DNA of 64,000 bases from Paludibacterium paludis (GTDB lineage: Bacteria; Pseudomonadota; Gammaproteobacteria; Burkholderiales; Chromobacteriaceae): NCBI RefSeq assembly GCF_018802605.1, contig NZ_CP069161.1, positions 620,001-684,000 on the forward strand, read 5' to 3'. Position numbers and translations under genes: made by a program. Under the pieces are notes generated by a model. That model was not told where the DNA came from. It searched no databases and saw only the letters and a program-made list of their open reading frames with translations. This document shows positions 17,194 to 25,424 of this stretch, one piece after another (position 1 is the stretch's first letter; every line of letters begins with the position of its first letter).

Positions 17194-18213
17194 TCAACGG
17201 AATTTTTCGGGAACATAGAGCGTTGCCGCCGGGCACTTTGGAAAGAGCGTCACCGGCAGTGCGCTCGCTGGCGACAGATTGATAACGTCGACTCCCGACC
17301 GTCGCAGCGCTTTGGCGGCCAACGAGAAGGAGGGAAGGATGACGTCTTCGAACTCGTCGGTCAGATGGCTGCGCAATCGATTCGCAGGGGTTTCGTAAAA
17401 GCGGGGTTTTTCCCGGGCATTGCCGATATCGACCCCATGCAGATAGATGCGCCGGTAACCCAGCCAGCAAGCAATCTGCAGCGCGACAAAGGCCACGGTT
17501 CCTCCGCGGTATACGCCTTTGCGGATATTGCCGCTGAACCCCCGGGACGGGTCGTTTTCATCGACATGCATCTGCGGGTCCGCAGAGGCTCGCGCCAGTG
17601 AGTCCCGCGTGGGTTCATTGTACTTCTCCGCCGTGTCCTCAATGGCAACGACCTTGCATGCAAAAGATCGGCTTTGCATGCACTCTCGCAGGTAAAAAAG
17701 GCATTTTGGCGTGGTGAACAGGGTCATGCCACTCGTCATGGCAATCTTGCGCGCAATGTCGGGCCTTCCGGTGATAAAGGTGTAGTCGATCAGGCAATAC
17801 AGATTGAATACCAGCTCCGGATACGAGCGTGTCAGTTCGATTGCTCCGTTTACCCCGAAAAGCAGCGCGCCAGGCAGGCGGCGATAATTGATTTCAGAGA
17901 CGGACGGGCCGGTGGCGATGATATGGATCGCCCGGTTTTCTCCTTTGGGTACGTCATCAAGACGGGTCAGCTCGATGCGCTTGCCGAAAAATCCAAGCTG
18001 CTGAATCTCTCCGTCCTGTCCACGCCGCAAGGATGTGTAGGGCCACAACTCGATGCTATGACGGCAGGCTTTTCCATAAAACACACGATGCAGCAACTTG
18101 AAGGTCTTGATGCGTAGTTTGCGTAGTCGCGCAGGACGCCAGGGAAAACTGATGCGAGGGGCATCCCCTTGATCCTGGCGTGTTCCGGCCAGATGGGCGG
18201 TTTTTAGTCGCAT
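17194..18213 (-). CDS. WaaZ/DUF115-like surface glycan protein
   Basis: 339 residues. The core IHIIATGPSVSEINYRRL...LLFGVNGAIEL (near residue 97) and GGTVAFVALQIACWLGYRRIYLHGVDIG (near 240-267) is the pattern of DUF115/MptE-like and LPS-core WaaZ-type proteins, whose members act on sugar-nucleotide or glycan substrates. The start at 18213 is preferred over an in-frame ATG at 18285 because GGAGCGGAGCAGG lies just upstream; the longer form has no ribosome site. Convergent with the glycosyltransferase at 15980-17134. A specific reaction cannot be assigned. Confidence 0.6.
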   Translation of the reverse strand: MRLKTAHLAGTRQDQGDAPRISFPWRPARLRKLRIKTFKLLHRVFYGKACRHSIELWPYTSLRRGQDGEIQQLGFFGKRIELTRLDDVPKGENRAIHIIATGPSVSEINYRRLPGALLFGVNGAIELTRSYPELVFNLYCLIDYTFITGRPDIARKIAMTSGMTLFTTPKCLFYLRECMQSRSFACKVVAIEDTAEKYNEPTRDSLARASADPQMHVDENDPSRGFSGNIRKGVYRGGTVAFVALQIACWLGYRRIYLHGVDIGNAREKPRFYETPANRLRSHLTDEFEDVILPSFSLAAKALRRSGVDVINLSPASALPVTLFPKCPAATLYVPEKFR

Positions 18214-18781
18214 GGCCTGCTCCGCTCCAAGAGTATTTCGATACGGACTATTCTCGCCGCAGGAAAGCCAGGAAAAACGGTGCATACATACTTATTAAAG
18301 AATGAGTTGTAATTTTGTAATGTGTAAATTTATGAAAAAATAATTGATGAGATAAAAGATTGCGGCACTTGGGAAAATGATGACGAAGCTGGGGAACAAG
18401 AGGAGAAGAGCTTAACGTATCTTCACATTCAGGTGTCAGTAAAATACCACAGAAAATGAAGTCAATGTGAAAGCTGATTAATTGGCATAAAGTTGACTTT
18501 CTAGAGAACTTCACACTAACGATACCGCCCGCATGGCCAGTTGGTTTGTTGCGTGTGGCATTTCAACCCACCATAGCATACAGGTGTCCGGTCGAGTTCC
18601 GATTGCAACGTGCGGATGCAAGGTTTACAAGTGGCTCTTGGAAAGGCAATCAAGCATTTGTCGACAGAATGGCGTATTTCCTCCGTTATGGAGGGGGACG
18701 CGATGACCTGACAATCGGGCGCCGTCAACACAGGATACAATCAGATCCAGTCTGGACTTCTACCATTAATGCGAGGGTTGA
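18214..18781. other. AT-rich intergenic region
   Basis: About 570 bases. The first ~280 bases are AT-rich and probably include the promoter of the minus-strand gene. The part from about 18500 to 18780 has small frames on both strands but no family match or ribosome site. No repeat or mobile-element end was recognised. Confidence 0.55.
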
Positions 18782-19072
18782 ATGTGGATTATTTTGGCAA
18801 TATTGTCACTTTCAGTGATTGTGCCTATTATCATGGTTTTTTGGGTTTTTGGCATGGCTTCAATAGAAAAATTCCATGAAGAAACCGTGCTGTCAAGAAG
18901 ATTGAAATGGGCTGGCCGTCTTTCCATATTGCTGGGTTTGCTGTTGGTCGGCACGTTTTATTTGGCGAGTGGAGGCATTGTCCTGACCATTTTGGGATTG
19001 GTTCTTTGCATTCAGTCCTATTGCATTGCCAATCGGACTATGTTTGCGCGCATATTCAAAGTACGGGGCTGA
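18782..19072 (+). CDS. Small membrane protein of unknown function
   Basis: 96 residues with three hydrophobic segments (about 2-25, 43-63, 67-84). GAGG lies 7 bases before the ATG. Its base composition is more AT-rich than the neighbours. Not recognised; nothing in sequence or context points to a function. Confidence 0.6.
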   Translation: MWIILAILSLSVIVPIIMVFWVFGMASIEKFHEETVLSRRLKWAGRLSILLGLLLVGTFYLASGGIVLTILGLVLCIQSYCIANRTMFARIFKVRG

Positions 19073-19221
19073 ATTCATTGTGATAGATGATTTTATCTGG
19101 CTGAACAGGCATGAGCGTCCTACCGTTTCTTATTGCCCCGAGCCTGTTTTTTCGACTATTGCCGCCCTAAGGATATTCCCGGATTTTTTTCCTATGAGCT
19201 TGATTGATATGGCTTGGCGGG

Positions 19222-19249
19222 AAAAGAAACGCCCCTGGTCGGGGCGTTT
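19222..19249 (-). terminator. Terminator of yicC
   Basis: On the minus strand, stem AAACGCCCC / GGGGCGTTT with a 5-nt loop is followed by a TTTCTTTT-like tract. It lies about 40 bases past the yicC stop codon. Confidence 0.82.
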
Positions 19250-19285
19250 GTGGTTCGGTCTTGCGAGGCGGGACGCTGCGAAGGC

Positions 19286-20152
19286 TTATTCGATATTCTG
19301 GATTTGCTCGCGCATCTGCTCGATCAGCACCTTCAGCTCTACCGAGGCCTGGGTGGTTTCGGTGGAAACCGATTTCGACCCCAGGGTGTTGGCTTCCCGG
19401 TTCAGCTCTTGCATGAGGAAATCAAGTCGCTTGCCCGCTTGGCCTCCATGCTTGAGGATGCGCTTGACCTCGGTCAGGTGAGTGGTCAGACGGGAGAGTT
19501 CTTCGTCAACATCGATTTTCTGGGCAAAGAGGGCGAACTCCTGCTTGATGCGGTCATCGTCGACATTTCCCAGCGCGTCGACAAGCCGTGTTGACAGCTT
19601 TTGCATGTAAGCTTCGAGAATCTGGGGCAAACGGGGGCGTATGCCCGCCACAATGGTTTCCATGCCCGCGATGCGCTCAAGCAGCAGTTCGCGCAGTTTT
19701 TCACCTTCACGCTGTCGGGTTGCATTGAAATCGGTCAGTACCTTTGCCAGTGTCTCCAGGCAGAGCTGATGGAGGATCTCCGGTGCAAGCTCGTTGCTTT
19801 TGAGGACCCCTGGCCAACGCATCAGTTCGCCGACCGACAGCTCCTTGATGCCGGGGGCGAGCTTGGCGATGTCGCTGGCCACTCCAAGAAGCCGGCTCAA
19901 GGTTTCCCGATTCAATTCCAGCGTTGGGGCGTCGCCTTCGGCCTGGTTCAGGCCGGCACGGCATTCGATCTTGCCTCGTGTCACCTTGCTTGAAATGAGT
20001 TCCCGAAGTTGCGGTTCGATAACGCGCAATTCTTCGGGAAGGCGCATCTGGATATCCAGATAACGGTGGTTGACAGCGCGCAATTCGAGGCTGAGCAGCC
20101 CCCCCGGGAATTCGCGGCTTGCCGAGGCAAAGCCAGTCATGCTGGAAATCAT
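19286..20152 (-). CDS. yicC: YicC/YloC family endoribonuclease
   Basis: 288 residues, full length. Family hallmarks: N-terminal [30 protein letters not shown] (about 23-43), [14 protein letters not shown], and the C-terminal helix with [20 protein letters not shown]. YicC proteins are conserved bacterial endoribonucleases implicated in small-RNA turnover in E. coli. It is divergent from rph, a neighbour arrangement conserved in many proteobacteria, and has its own terminator. Confidence 0.95.
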   Translation of the reverse strand: MISSMTGFASASREFPGGLLSLELRAVNHRYLDIQMRLPEELRVIEPQLRELISSKVTRGKIECRAGLNQAEGDAPTLELNRETLSRLLGVASDIAKLAPGIKELSVGELMRWPGVLKSNELAPEILHQLCLETLAKVLTDFNATRQREGEKLRELLLERIAGMETIVAGIRPRLPQILEAYMQKLSTRLVDALGNVDDDRIKQEFALFAQKIDVDEELSRLTTHLTEVKRILKHGGQAGKRLDFLMQELNREANTLGSKSVSTETTQASVELKVLIEQMREQIQNIE

Positions 20153-20286
20153 GTGGGACTCCGGTTGATTTTTCAGGGAAACATACTTGGTGCCCGGATT
20201 TGTTATTCCCGAAATCCAGGCTATGCCACTATAACAACGGAAATCCCTTCACTCAATCGCCGCAGAGATCCTGTCGGGCTGTACGA

Positions 20287-20292
20287 TATAAT
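20287..20292 (+). promoter_or_regulatory. Possible -10 element of rph
   Basis: A perfect TATAAT 28 bases upstream of the rph ATG, in the divergent yicC-rph gap. No good -35 hexamer is found at 16-18 bases, so this is a weak call. Confidence 0.35.
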
Positions 20293-20320
20293 GGCGGCAC
20301 ACTTTTCTGGAACTACACCA

Positions 20321-21034
20321 ATGCGTCCTTCTTCCCGTTCTTCCGATGCTTTGCGCCCCGTGCGCTTGACTCGCCATTATTTAAAACATGCCGAAGGCTC
20401 CGTGCTCGTTGAATTTGGGGATACCAAGGTCATCTGCACGGCGTCGGTCGAAGAAACCGTCCCGTCATTCCTGAAAGGAAAAGGGCAGGGCTGGGTGACG
20501 GCGGAATATGGCATGCTGCCCCGTTCCACCGGGACCCGGATGCGTCGTGAGGCGGCGGCGGGCAAGCAAAGCGGTCGAACACAGGAGATCCAGCGCCTGA
20601 TCGGGCGATCATTGCGCGCGGTTGTGGACTTGGTAAAGCTCGGTGAGCGTCAGATTACCATCGACTGCGATGTGATTCAGGCGGATGGGGGGACTCGGAC
20701 CGCCAGCATCACCGGCGCATGGGTAGCGCTTGCCGATGCGGTGGATAGTCTGATCGCGCAGGGTAAGCTTGCGGAGAATCCCATTCGCGAGGCTGTGGCC
20801 GCGGTGTCGGTCGGGATCGTCGGAGAGGAGCCTGTGCTGGATCTCGACTATATCGAGGACTCCGGGTGCGAAACCGACATGAACGTGGTCATGACCGCAT
20901 CGGGACGATTCATTGAGGTACAGGGCACGGCCGAAGGTGTGCCCTTTACCCGCGAGGAAATGGACATGCTGTTGGACCTGGCCGGTAAAGGCATCGCTCA
21001 ACTGGTGGAGCTGCAGTCCGCCGCACGCCGGTGA
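20321..21034 (+). CDS. rph: Ribonuclease PH
   Basis: 237 residues, almost exactly the E. coli length. Phosphorolytic 3'-5' exoribonuclease that trims tRNA 3' ends, hexameric, cytoplasmic. Recognised from [36 protein letters not shown], the [22 protein letters not shown] helix and [18 protein letters not shown] (phosphate-binding region). The ATG at 20321 fits the family N-terminus ([14 protein letters not shown]). Downstream the protease gene is convergent, only 21 bases away. Confidence 0.97.
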   Translation: MRPSSRSSDALRPVRLTRHYLKHAEGSVLVEFGDTKVICTASVEETVPSFLKGKGQGWVTAEYGMLPRSTGTRMRREAAAGKQSGRTQEIQRLIGRSLRAVVDLVKLGERQITIDCDVIQADGGTRTASITGAWVALADAVDSLIAQGKLAENPIREAVAAVSVGIVGEEPVLDLDYIEDSGCETDMNVVMTASGRFIEVQGTAEGVPFTREEMDMLLDLAGKGIAQLVELQSAARR

Positions 21035-21055
21035 GCGAGAGGCTTGTCTCCGGTT

Positions 21056-21868
21056 TCACCTGGGTTTGCGCAGGATGAACGCATCCAGCGCCCGGCTGAA
21101 AACCGGAGTGCTCAATCCCATATTGTCGGCCAGTTTGCGCTTGCGCGCATCCGGCGCCGAGCTCTGGATCGCCACGATCACGGGTTTGCCGTTGATAAAG
21201 GCGAAAATGGGCGATCCGCTGTCGCCCGACAGCGTGTCGCAATGATGCCCCAGCCGCCCATCAGGCAACAGTCCGGTGGCTCGGCAGTCCTTGTGAGCCA
21301 TCATGATGTTGTCCGTGTCCTCCGGGTAACCGGCTTGCGTGATGCGCATGCCGTTACGTTCCAGCAAGTCCGACAGGTCATCCCGGGAGCCGCTGAAATA
21401 CGGAATGACGCCGAAACGGTCTCCTACCCGGTTTTTCAGTCGCACAAATGCGTAATCCCATGCCCCCAGGGAGGCTGGAATGTAAATTCCGTCCTTGCGA
21501 TGTATCAGTCCCTTGAGTAAACGGGCGCTGACGTATACCTCGGAGGCAGCGACACGCTCTTTATAGCGATCTCCGACCAACCCAAGAGTGAAGCTTTCCG
21601 CCGGATCCATGCGCCCCTGCGGCCCGAGGAAGCAGTGGCCCGCCGTCAAGGCGACGTCCGGTGCGACAAGCGTCGCCGTGCACTCCAGCCCGCCTTTTGT
21701 CGTGATTTGGCCGATACTTTGCCACGGTGAGCTATCCGGTCTGACAACAACCCTGTCATCTTTGCCGAAAAACAGAGTCAATTGTTCTTTGGTCAGTTTC
21801 TCTGCGTGGACGAGCGACAGAGGCAACAGCAAGAGCGGGAGCAGAAGTGAAAGTCGGCGTAGTGGCAT
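21056..21868 (-). CDS. Secreted trypsin-like/V8-type serine protease
   Basis: 270 residues from the ATG at 21868. An N-terminal signal peptide (RRLSLLLPLLLLPLSLVHA) directs export. The chymotrypsin-fold triad is visible: His78 in TAGHC, Asp138 in AWDYAFV, Ser217 in GDSGSP. Periplasmic or secreted endopeptidase; substrate unknown. The shorter ATG is chosen over a TTG at 21880 because the signal peptide is then standard; neither has a strong ribosome site. Convergent with rph. Confidence 0.85.
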   Translation of the reverse strand: MPLRRLSLLLPLLLLPLSLVHAEKLTKEQLTLFFGKDDRVVVRPDSSPWQSIGQITTKGGLECTATLVAPDVALTAGHCFLGPQGRMDPAESFTLGLVGDRYKERVAASEVYVSARLLKGLIHRKDGIYIPASLGAWDYAFVRLKNRVGDRFGVIPYFSGSRDDLSDLLERNGMRITQAGYPEDTDNIMMAHKDCRATGLLPDGRLGHHCDTLSGDSGSPIFAFINGKPVIVAIQSSAPDARKRKLADNMGLSTPVFSRALDAFILRKPR

Positions 21869-21896
21869 GGAGGGAACCAATCCGGTAATCCAAATG

Positions 21897-21920
21897 AAAA
21901 CGGGGCGCCATGGCGCCCCG
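21897..21920 (-). terminator. Terminator of the Asr-like gene
   Basis: A perfect palindrome (CGGGGCGCCATGGCGCCCCG, 21901-21920) followed on the minus strand by TTTTCATTT, 22 bases past the stop codon of the repeat protein. Confidence 0.78.
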
Positions 21921-21942
21921 ATTATCGCACAAGAATCAGCGA

Positions 21943-22911
21943 TTACTTGGCAGCGGAAGCCGCAGCCTTGCTGGCTTCTTTCTTGGCCTTCTTGGCTTGG
22001 GCTTTCTGAGCGGAGGCGTCAGCCTTTACAGCGGAAGCGGCTTTCTTGGCCTTCTTGGCTTGGGCTTTCTGAGCGGAAGCGTCAGTCTTTACAGCGGAAG
22101 CGGCTTTCTTGGCCTTCTTGGCTTGGGCTTTCTGAGCGGAAGCGTCAGCCTTTACAGCGGAAGCGGCTTTCTTGGCCTTCTTGGCTTGGGCTTTCTGAGC
22201 GGAAGCGTCAGCCTTTACAGCGGAAGCGGCTTTCTTGGCCTTCTTGGCTTGGGCTTTCTGAGCGGAAGCGTCAGCCTTTACAGCGGAAGCGGCTTTCTTA
22301 GCCTTCTTGGCTTGGGCTTTCTGAGCGGAAGCGTCAGCCTTTACAGCGGAAGCGGCTTTCTTGGCCTTCTTGGCTTGGGCTTTCTGAGCGGAGGCGTCAG
22401 CCTTTACAGCGGAAGCGGCTTTCTTGGCCTTCTTGGCTTGGGCTTTCTGAGCGGAGGCGTCAGCCTTTACAGCGGAAGCGGCTTTCTTGGCCTTCTTGGC
22501 TTGGGCTTTCTGAGCGGAAGCGTCAGCCTTTACAGCGGAAGCGGCTTTCTTGGCCTTCTTGGCTTGGGCTTTCTGAGCGGAGGCGTCAGCCTTTACAGCG
22601 GAAGCGGCTTTCTTGGCCTTCTTGGCTTGGGCTTTCTGAGCGGAAGCGTCAGCCTTTACAGCGGAAGCGGCCTTCTTGGCCTTCTTGGCTTGGGCTTTCT
22701 GAGCGGAAGCGTCAGCCTTTACAGCGGAAGCGGCTTTCTTGGCCTTCTTGGCTTGGGCTTTCTGAGCGGAGGCGTCAGCCTTTACCGCAGCCGAAGCTTT
22801 TTTCTTGGCGTGAGTCTTGTGAATAGCGGCCGGAGCGGAAGCATCGGCAGCGTAAGCAGCGGAAGACAGACCGAAAACTGCGGTCATGGCGAGCGCGATC
22901 AGCTTTTTCAT
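21943..22911 (-). CDS. Asr-like acid-shock protein with 21-residue Lys/Ala repeats
   Basis: 322 residues. A clear signal peptide (MKKLIALAMTAVFGLSSAAYA, cleavage after residue 21) closely resembles that of the E. coli acid-shock protein Asr. The mature part is a Lys/Ala/Gln-rich, strongly basic, probably disordered chain built of 13 near-identical 21-residue units (VKADASAQKAQAKKAKKAASA). E. coli Asr is about 100 residues, so this is a much expanded form. Expected location is the periplasm, with a role in acid or charge protection by analogy. It lies beside rstAB, the system known to act on asr in E. coli. A histone-H1-like DNA-binding role is less likely given the signal peptide. Confidence 0.78.
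   Translation of the reverse strand: MKKLIALAMTAVFGLSSAAYAADASAPAAIHKTHAKKKASAAVKADASAQKAQAKKAKKAASAVKADASAQKAQAKKAKKAASAVKADASAQKAQAKKAKKAASAVKADASAQKAQAKKAKKAASAVKADASAQKAQAKKAKKAASAVKADASAQKAQAKKAKKAASAVKADASAQKAQAKKAKKAASAVKADASAQKAQAKKAKKAASAVKADASAQKAQAKKAKKAASAVKADASAQKAQAKKAKKAASAVKADASAQKAQAKKAKKAASAVKTDASAQKAQAKKAKKAASAVKADASAQKAQAKKAKKEASKAAASAAK
21967..22785 (-). repeat. Thirteen tandem 63-bp coding repeats
   Basis: 819 bases made of 13 consecutive 63-bp units inside the Asr-like gene. Units differ by a few single bases (for example GAGGCGTC/GAAGCGTC, one unit with Ala to Thr near 22085, one with GGCCTTC near 22671). Because 63 is a multiple of 3, unit gain or loss keeps the frame. 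Confidence 0.97.
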
Positions 22912-22974
22912 TTGGCTTGATTTCCTAAGTATCAATTGATTGGATCAAGTGTTCACTTTGGTCCAGGTGTGGAT

Positions 22975-23004
22975 ATTATATTGAGACGGTTTATTTTCCG
23001 TCTA
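22975..23004 (-). promoter_or_regulatory. Candidate promoter of the Asr-like gene
   Basis: Minus strand TAGACG, 18 bases, TATAAT: perfect -10, 4 of 6 at -35. It overlaps the last codons of rstB and is 64 bases from the Asr-like ATG. The published E. coli RstA box (TACATNTNGTTACA) was looked for here and not seen. Confidence 0.45.
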
Positions 23005-24322
23005 TTTTCCCTTTGTTTCCCCGTGTAACCGAATGTACGGGTGGCTCCTTCGGCCAGCTCAGTACAAAACGGGCACCGCCCAAGGGGGAAGAGTCCAGAG
23101 CCACGCGACCTTGATGCGCCAGTGCGATACGGTTGACGATAGCCAACCCGAGTCCGTGTCCGCCTGTCGCACGGCCACGGCTTTTATCGAGCCGCACGAA
23201 TGGCGCGAATACTTTCTCCCGATCCTCTTCAGGTATTCCGGGGCCATCGTCTTCGACAATCAATTGCAGAATGCCATCGGTTTCGCGCAGGCTGACGGCA
23301 ATGCGAGTATGAGTATAACGGCGCGCATTGGACAGCAAATTGTCCAGGGCGCGGGTAATCAAGTGGTGGTCCGCGGTGAGGGACCGCGGGCAATCGCTGC
23401 CCGTATCGGCATGCCAGTCCAGGTGAGGCGCCAGGGCCTTCTGATCGGCAACCCGTTCCTGCAGCCAACTGGCGGCTTCGAATGTCGTCACGGTCAGCGG
23501 TACTTCCGGCCTGTCAAGACGGGCATGAAACAACAATTCCTCGATCATTCTGTCGATGGCGTCAAGATCGCGTTCCATGGCGTCAAGCTCTGGCGAGCCC
23601 GCCGCCGTGTCCAGCATCGCCAGACGATAGCGTAACCGCGCCAATGGGGTTCGCAACTCGTGGGCGACAGCGTCGGTCAGCGCCTTTTTACTGGCCAGAA
23701 GATCGGCAATGCTGTTGGCCATTCTGTTGAAGGCTTGCCCGACGCGCCTTACCCCGGAGTTGCGAGGAAGCCGCGCCCGAGCGGTGAAGTTTCCCTGGGC
23801 GAGGCGAACCGCCATTTCCTCCAGCGTCATCAAGTCTTTCCAGTGCGGCCTCATCCACAGTAGCACCGGTACCGCGAGCGACAGTCCGATGAAGAGCAGC
23901 AGCGCGTAGTCGAACCATTTGAGCTGATGAAGGAAGAACAGATAGCGCAGGGGGCCGGCGACCAGGATGTAATCGCTGTTATCGATTTGCTGCAGGTACA
24001 GATAATTGTCCTCCAGCATGACGATTTCTCCCCGTGCGAGCGCCTGGCGGGAGTTTTCGTCGAGGTCGTAGGCGCTTTGCCGCTCTACCCGCACATGGAA
24101 GGTGAAGCGGTGGTCGTCCTGCTCAAGCTTCTCCGTCCACAACTCCTGCGGCACGCCTTTCAGCTCGGTTTCGATCAGTGTCAGAGTGGTGCGCAGCAGA
24201 TCGGAGAGATAGCGTTCTCCGACATTGTCGACAGCCTGCTTGTAAACGACGCCGACCAGGACCACGGCCACCATGAAACAACTGACAAGCAGAACGTAGA
24301 ACTGAATGAAAAGCTTGCGCAT
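22991..24322 (-). CDS. rstB: Sensor histidine kinase RstB
   Basis: 443 residues. Inner-membrane sensor that phosphorylates RstA. Two membrane segments (about 8-28 and 136-156) frame a periplasmic sensor domain. HAMP follows, then the dimerisation/H-box with phospho-acceptor His221 in DAVAHELRTPLARLRYR, and an HATPase domain with N, G1 (EDDGPGIPEEDRE) and G2 (GGHGLGLAIV) boxes. Similarity to E. coli RstB runs end to end (MRKLFIQFYVLL, LLWMRPHWKDLM). It follows rstA by 3 bases. Confidence 0.93.
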   Translation of the reverse strand: MRKLFIQFYVLLVSCFMVAVVLVGVVYKQAVDNVGERYLSDLLRTTLTLIETELKGVPQELWTEKLEQDDHRFTFHVRVERQSAYDLDENSRQALARGEIVMLEDNYLYLQQIDNSDYILVAGPLRYLFFLHQLKWFDYALLLFIGLSLAVPVLLWMRPHWKDLMTLEEMAVRLAQGNFTARARLPRNSGVRRVGQAFNRMANSIADLLASKKALTDAVAHELRTPLARLRYRLAMLDTAAGSPELDAMERDLDAIDRMIEELLFHARLDRPEVPLTVTTFEAASWLQERVADQKALAPHLDWHADTGSDCPRSLTADHHLITRALDNLLSNARRYTHTRIAVSLRETDGILQLIVEDDGPGIPEEDREKVFAPFVRLDKSRGRATGGHGLGLAIVNRIALAHQGRVALDSSPLGGARFVLSWPKEPPVHSVTRGNKGKIDGK

Positions 24323-24325
24323 CGA

Positions 24326-25039
24326 TCAGTCCCAGCCCGACAGCGAGAACAGGTAGCCCTTGTTGCGCACGGTTTTGATTCGGAAAGGTTCGTTGGGGTT
24401 ATCGCCAAGTTTTTTGCGCAGGCGGGACACCGCGACGTCGATGCTGCGATCCAGTCCGTCATAACTGACACCCCGCAAATGTTTCAGCAGCGTCTCGCGT
24501 TTCATGATCTCGCCCGCGTGGCTGGCCAGCAGCCACAACAGATCGAAGTCTGAGGTGGAGAGCGTGATCTGTTCTCCATCCAGCACCACGTCGCGATTGA
24601 TCGGATCAACCGACAACTGGCCAAAGCTCAACTTGCGCTGGGAAGCCGGATTCGGGCGCGCGGTGTCCTGCTGGGGCTTGTGGTTGCGCAACTGCGCTCT
24701 GAGCCGGGCCACCAGTACCGAGGGCGGGGTCGTTTTCAGGATATAGTCGTTGGCGCCAAGCTCCAGGCCGAGGATCTGATTCATATCGCTGTCCAGCGAG
24801 GTCAGCATGACGATGGGCCCTGGGAACACTGGCCGCAGTTCGCGGCAGATGGTGAGGCCATCCTTGCCCGGCAACATGATGTCAAGCAGCACCAGATCGG
24901 GATTCTCCCGAAGAATCCGCTCTTGTGCCGTATCTCCGCGCGGCTCGACGACGACGCTCATTTCGTGCCGTCCCAAAAATTCGCTGATCAGTCCTGCCAG
25001 TTCGGGGTCGTCTTCAACAAATACGATGCGGTAAGCCAT
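24326..25039 (-). CDS. rstA: Response regulator RstA
   Basis: 237 residues. OmpR/PhoB-type transcription factor: receiver domain (acidic pocket Asp10/Asp11, phospho-acceptor Asp53 in LVLLDIMLPGKDG, then Thr-Ser in MLTSLDSDMNQIL) and a C-terminal winged helix (GVSYDGLDRSIDVAVSRLRKKL, RIKTVRNKGYLF). Matches E. coli RstA along its length. ATG 25039 is set by that match; an ATG at 25054 would add five residues, and neither has a clear ribosome site. It is the first gene of the rstAB operon. Confidence 0.93.
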   Translation of the reverse strand: MAYRIVFVEDDPELAGLISEFLGRHEMSVVVEPRGDTAQERILRENPDLVLLDIMLPGKDGLTICRELRPVFPGPIVMLTSLDSDMNQILGLELGANDYILKTTPPSVLVARLRAQLRNHKPQQDTARPNPASQRKLSFGQLSVDPINRDVVLDGEQITLSTSDFDLLWLLASHAGEIMKRETLLKHLRGVSYDGLDRSIDVAVSRLRKKLGDNPNEPFRIKTVRNKGYLFSLSGWD

Positions 25040-25424
25040 CTTCGGGGGGAACATCCGTCAAGGACGCCTGTAAAGTCATGGTGAGTAGTATCCCCTGTCC
25101 GGCGGGGCGGCTCAAGTACCCGCTTTCAGCCGTCCGATCCGGAGAGCCACGGTCCTCATGGCCAGCTGACGGGCGCCGCTTCATTTTCTAAACTGCGTCT
25201 CCCCCCTGGCGATACCCAAGGATTCTGCAATGAAATTGGCTTGCGTTTTATTGACCAGTATTTTCTGATGAATTTACCAAAAATGGCCTTGCCCGAATCG
25301 TCCCCCGCTGATGCCCGCATTTTCGTTGATCCAGTGAAATCCTGTCTTCGGCAAGCCGTGCGTCACTTTCTCGTTACGCCGGTATGTCTCGATCCCTTCT
25401 TACTGACAGGAATGTATCATCGTA
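25040..25424. other. Divergent intergenic region rstA / collagenase
   Basis: About 385 bases between divergently transcribed genes. It must hold both promoters, but no clear -35/-10 pair, operator or gene was identified. Confidence 0.5.

Noticed and set aside
18516..18818. Small frames on both strands between 18516 and 18818
   Set aside because: No ribosome site, no family similarity and no consistent codon bias.
21967..22785. Tandem repeats as a CRISPR array
   Set aside because: Units are contiguous with no variable spacers and encode a protein repeat.
21910..22920. A long plus-strand open frame with a Gly/Leu/Ser repeat opposite the Asr-like gene
   Set aside because: It is the complement of the 63-bp repeat; frame stays open only because the unit is a multiple of three. 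The minus strand has the signal peptide, ribosome site and terminator.
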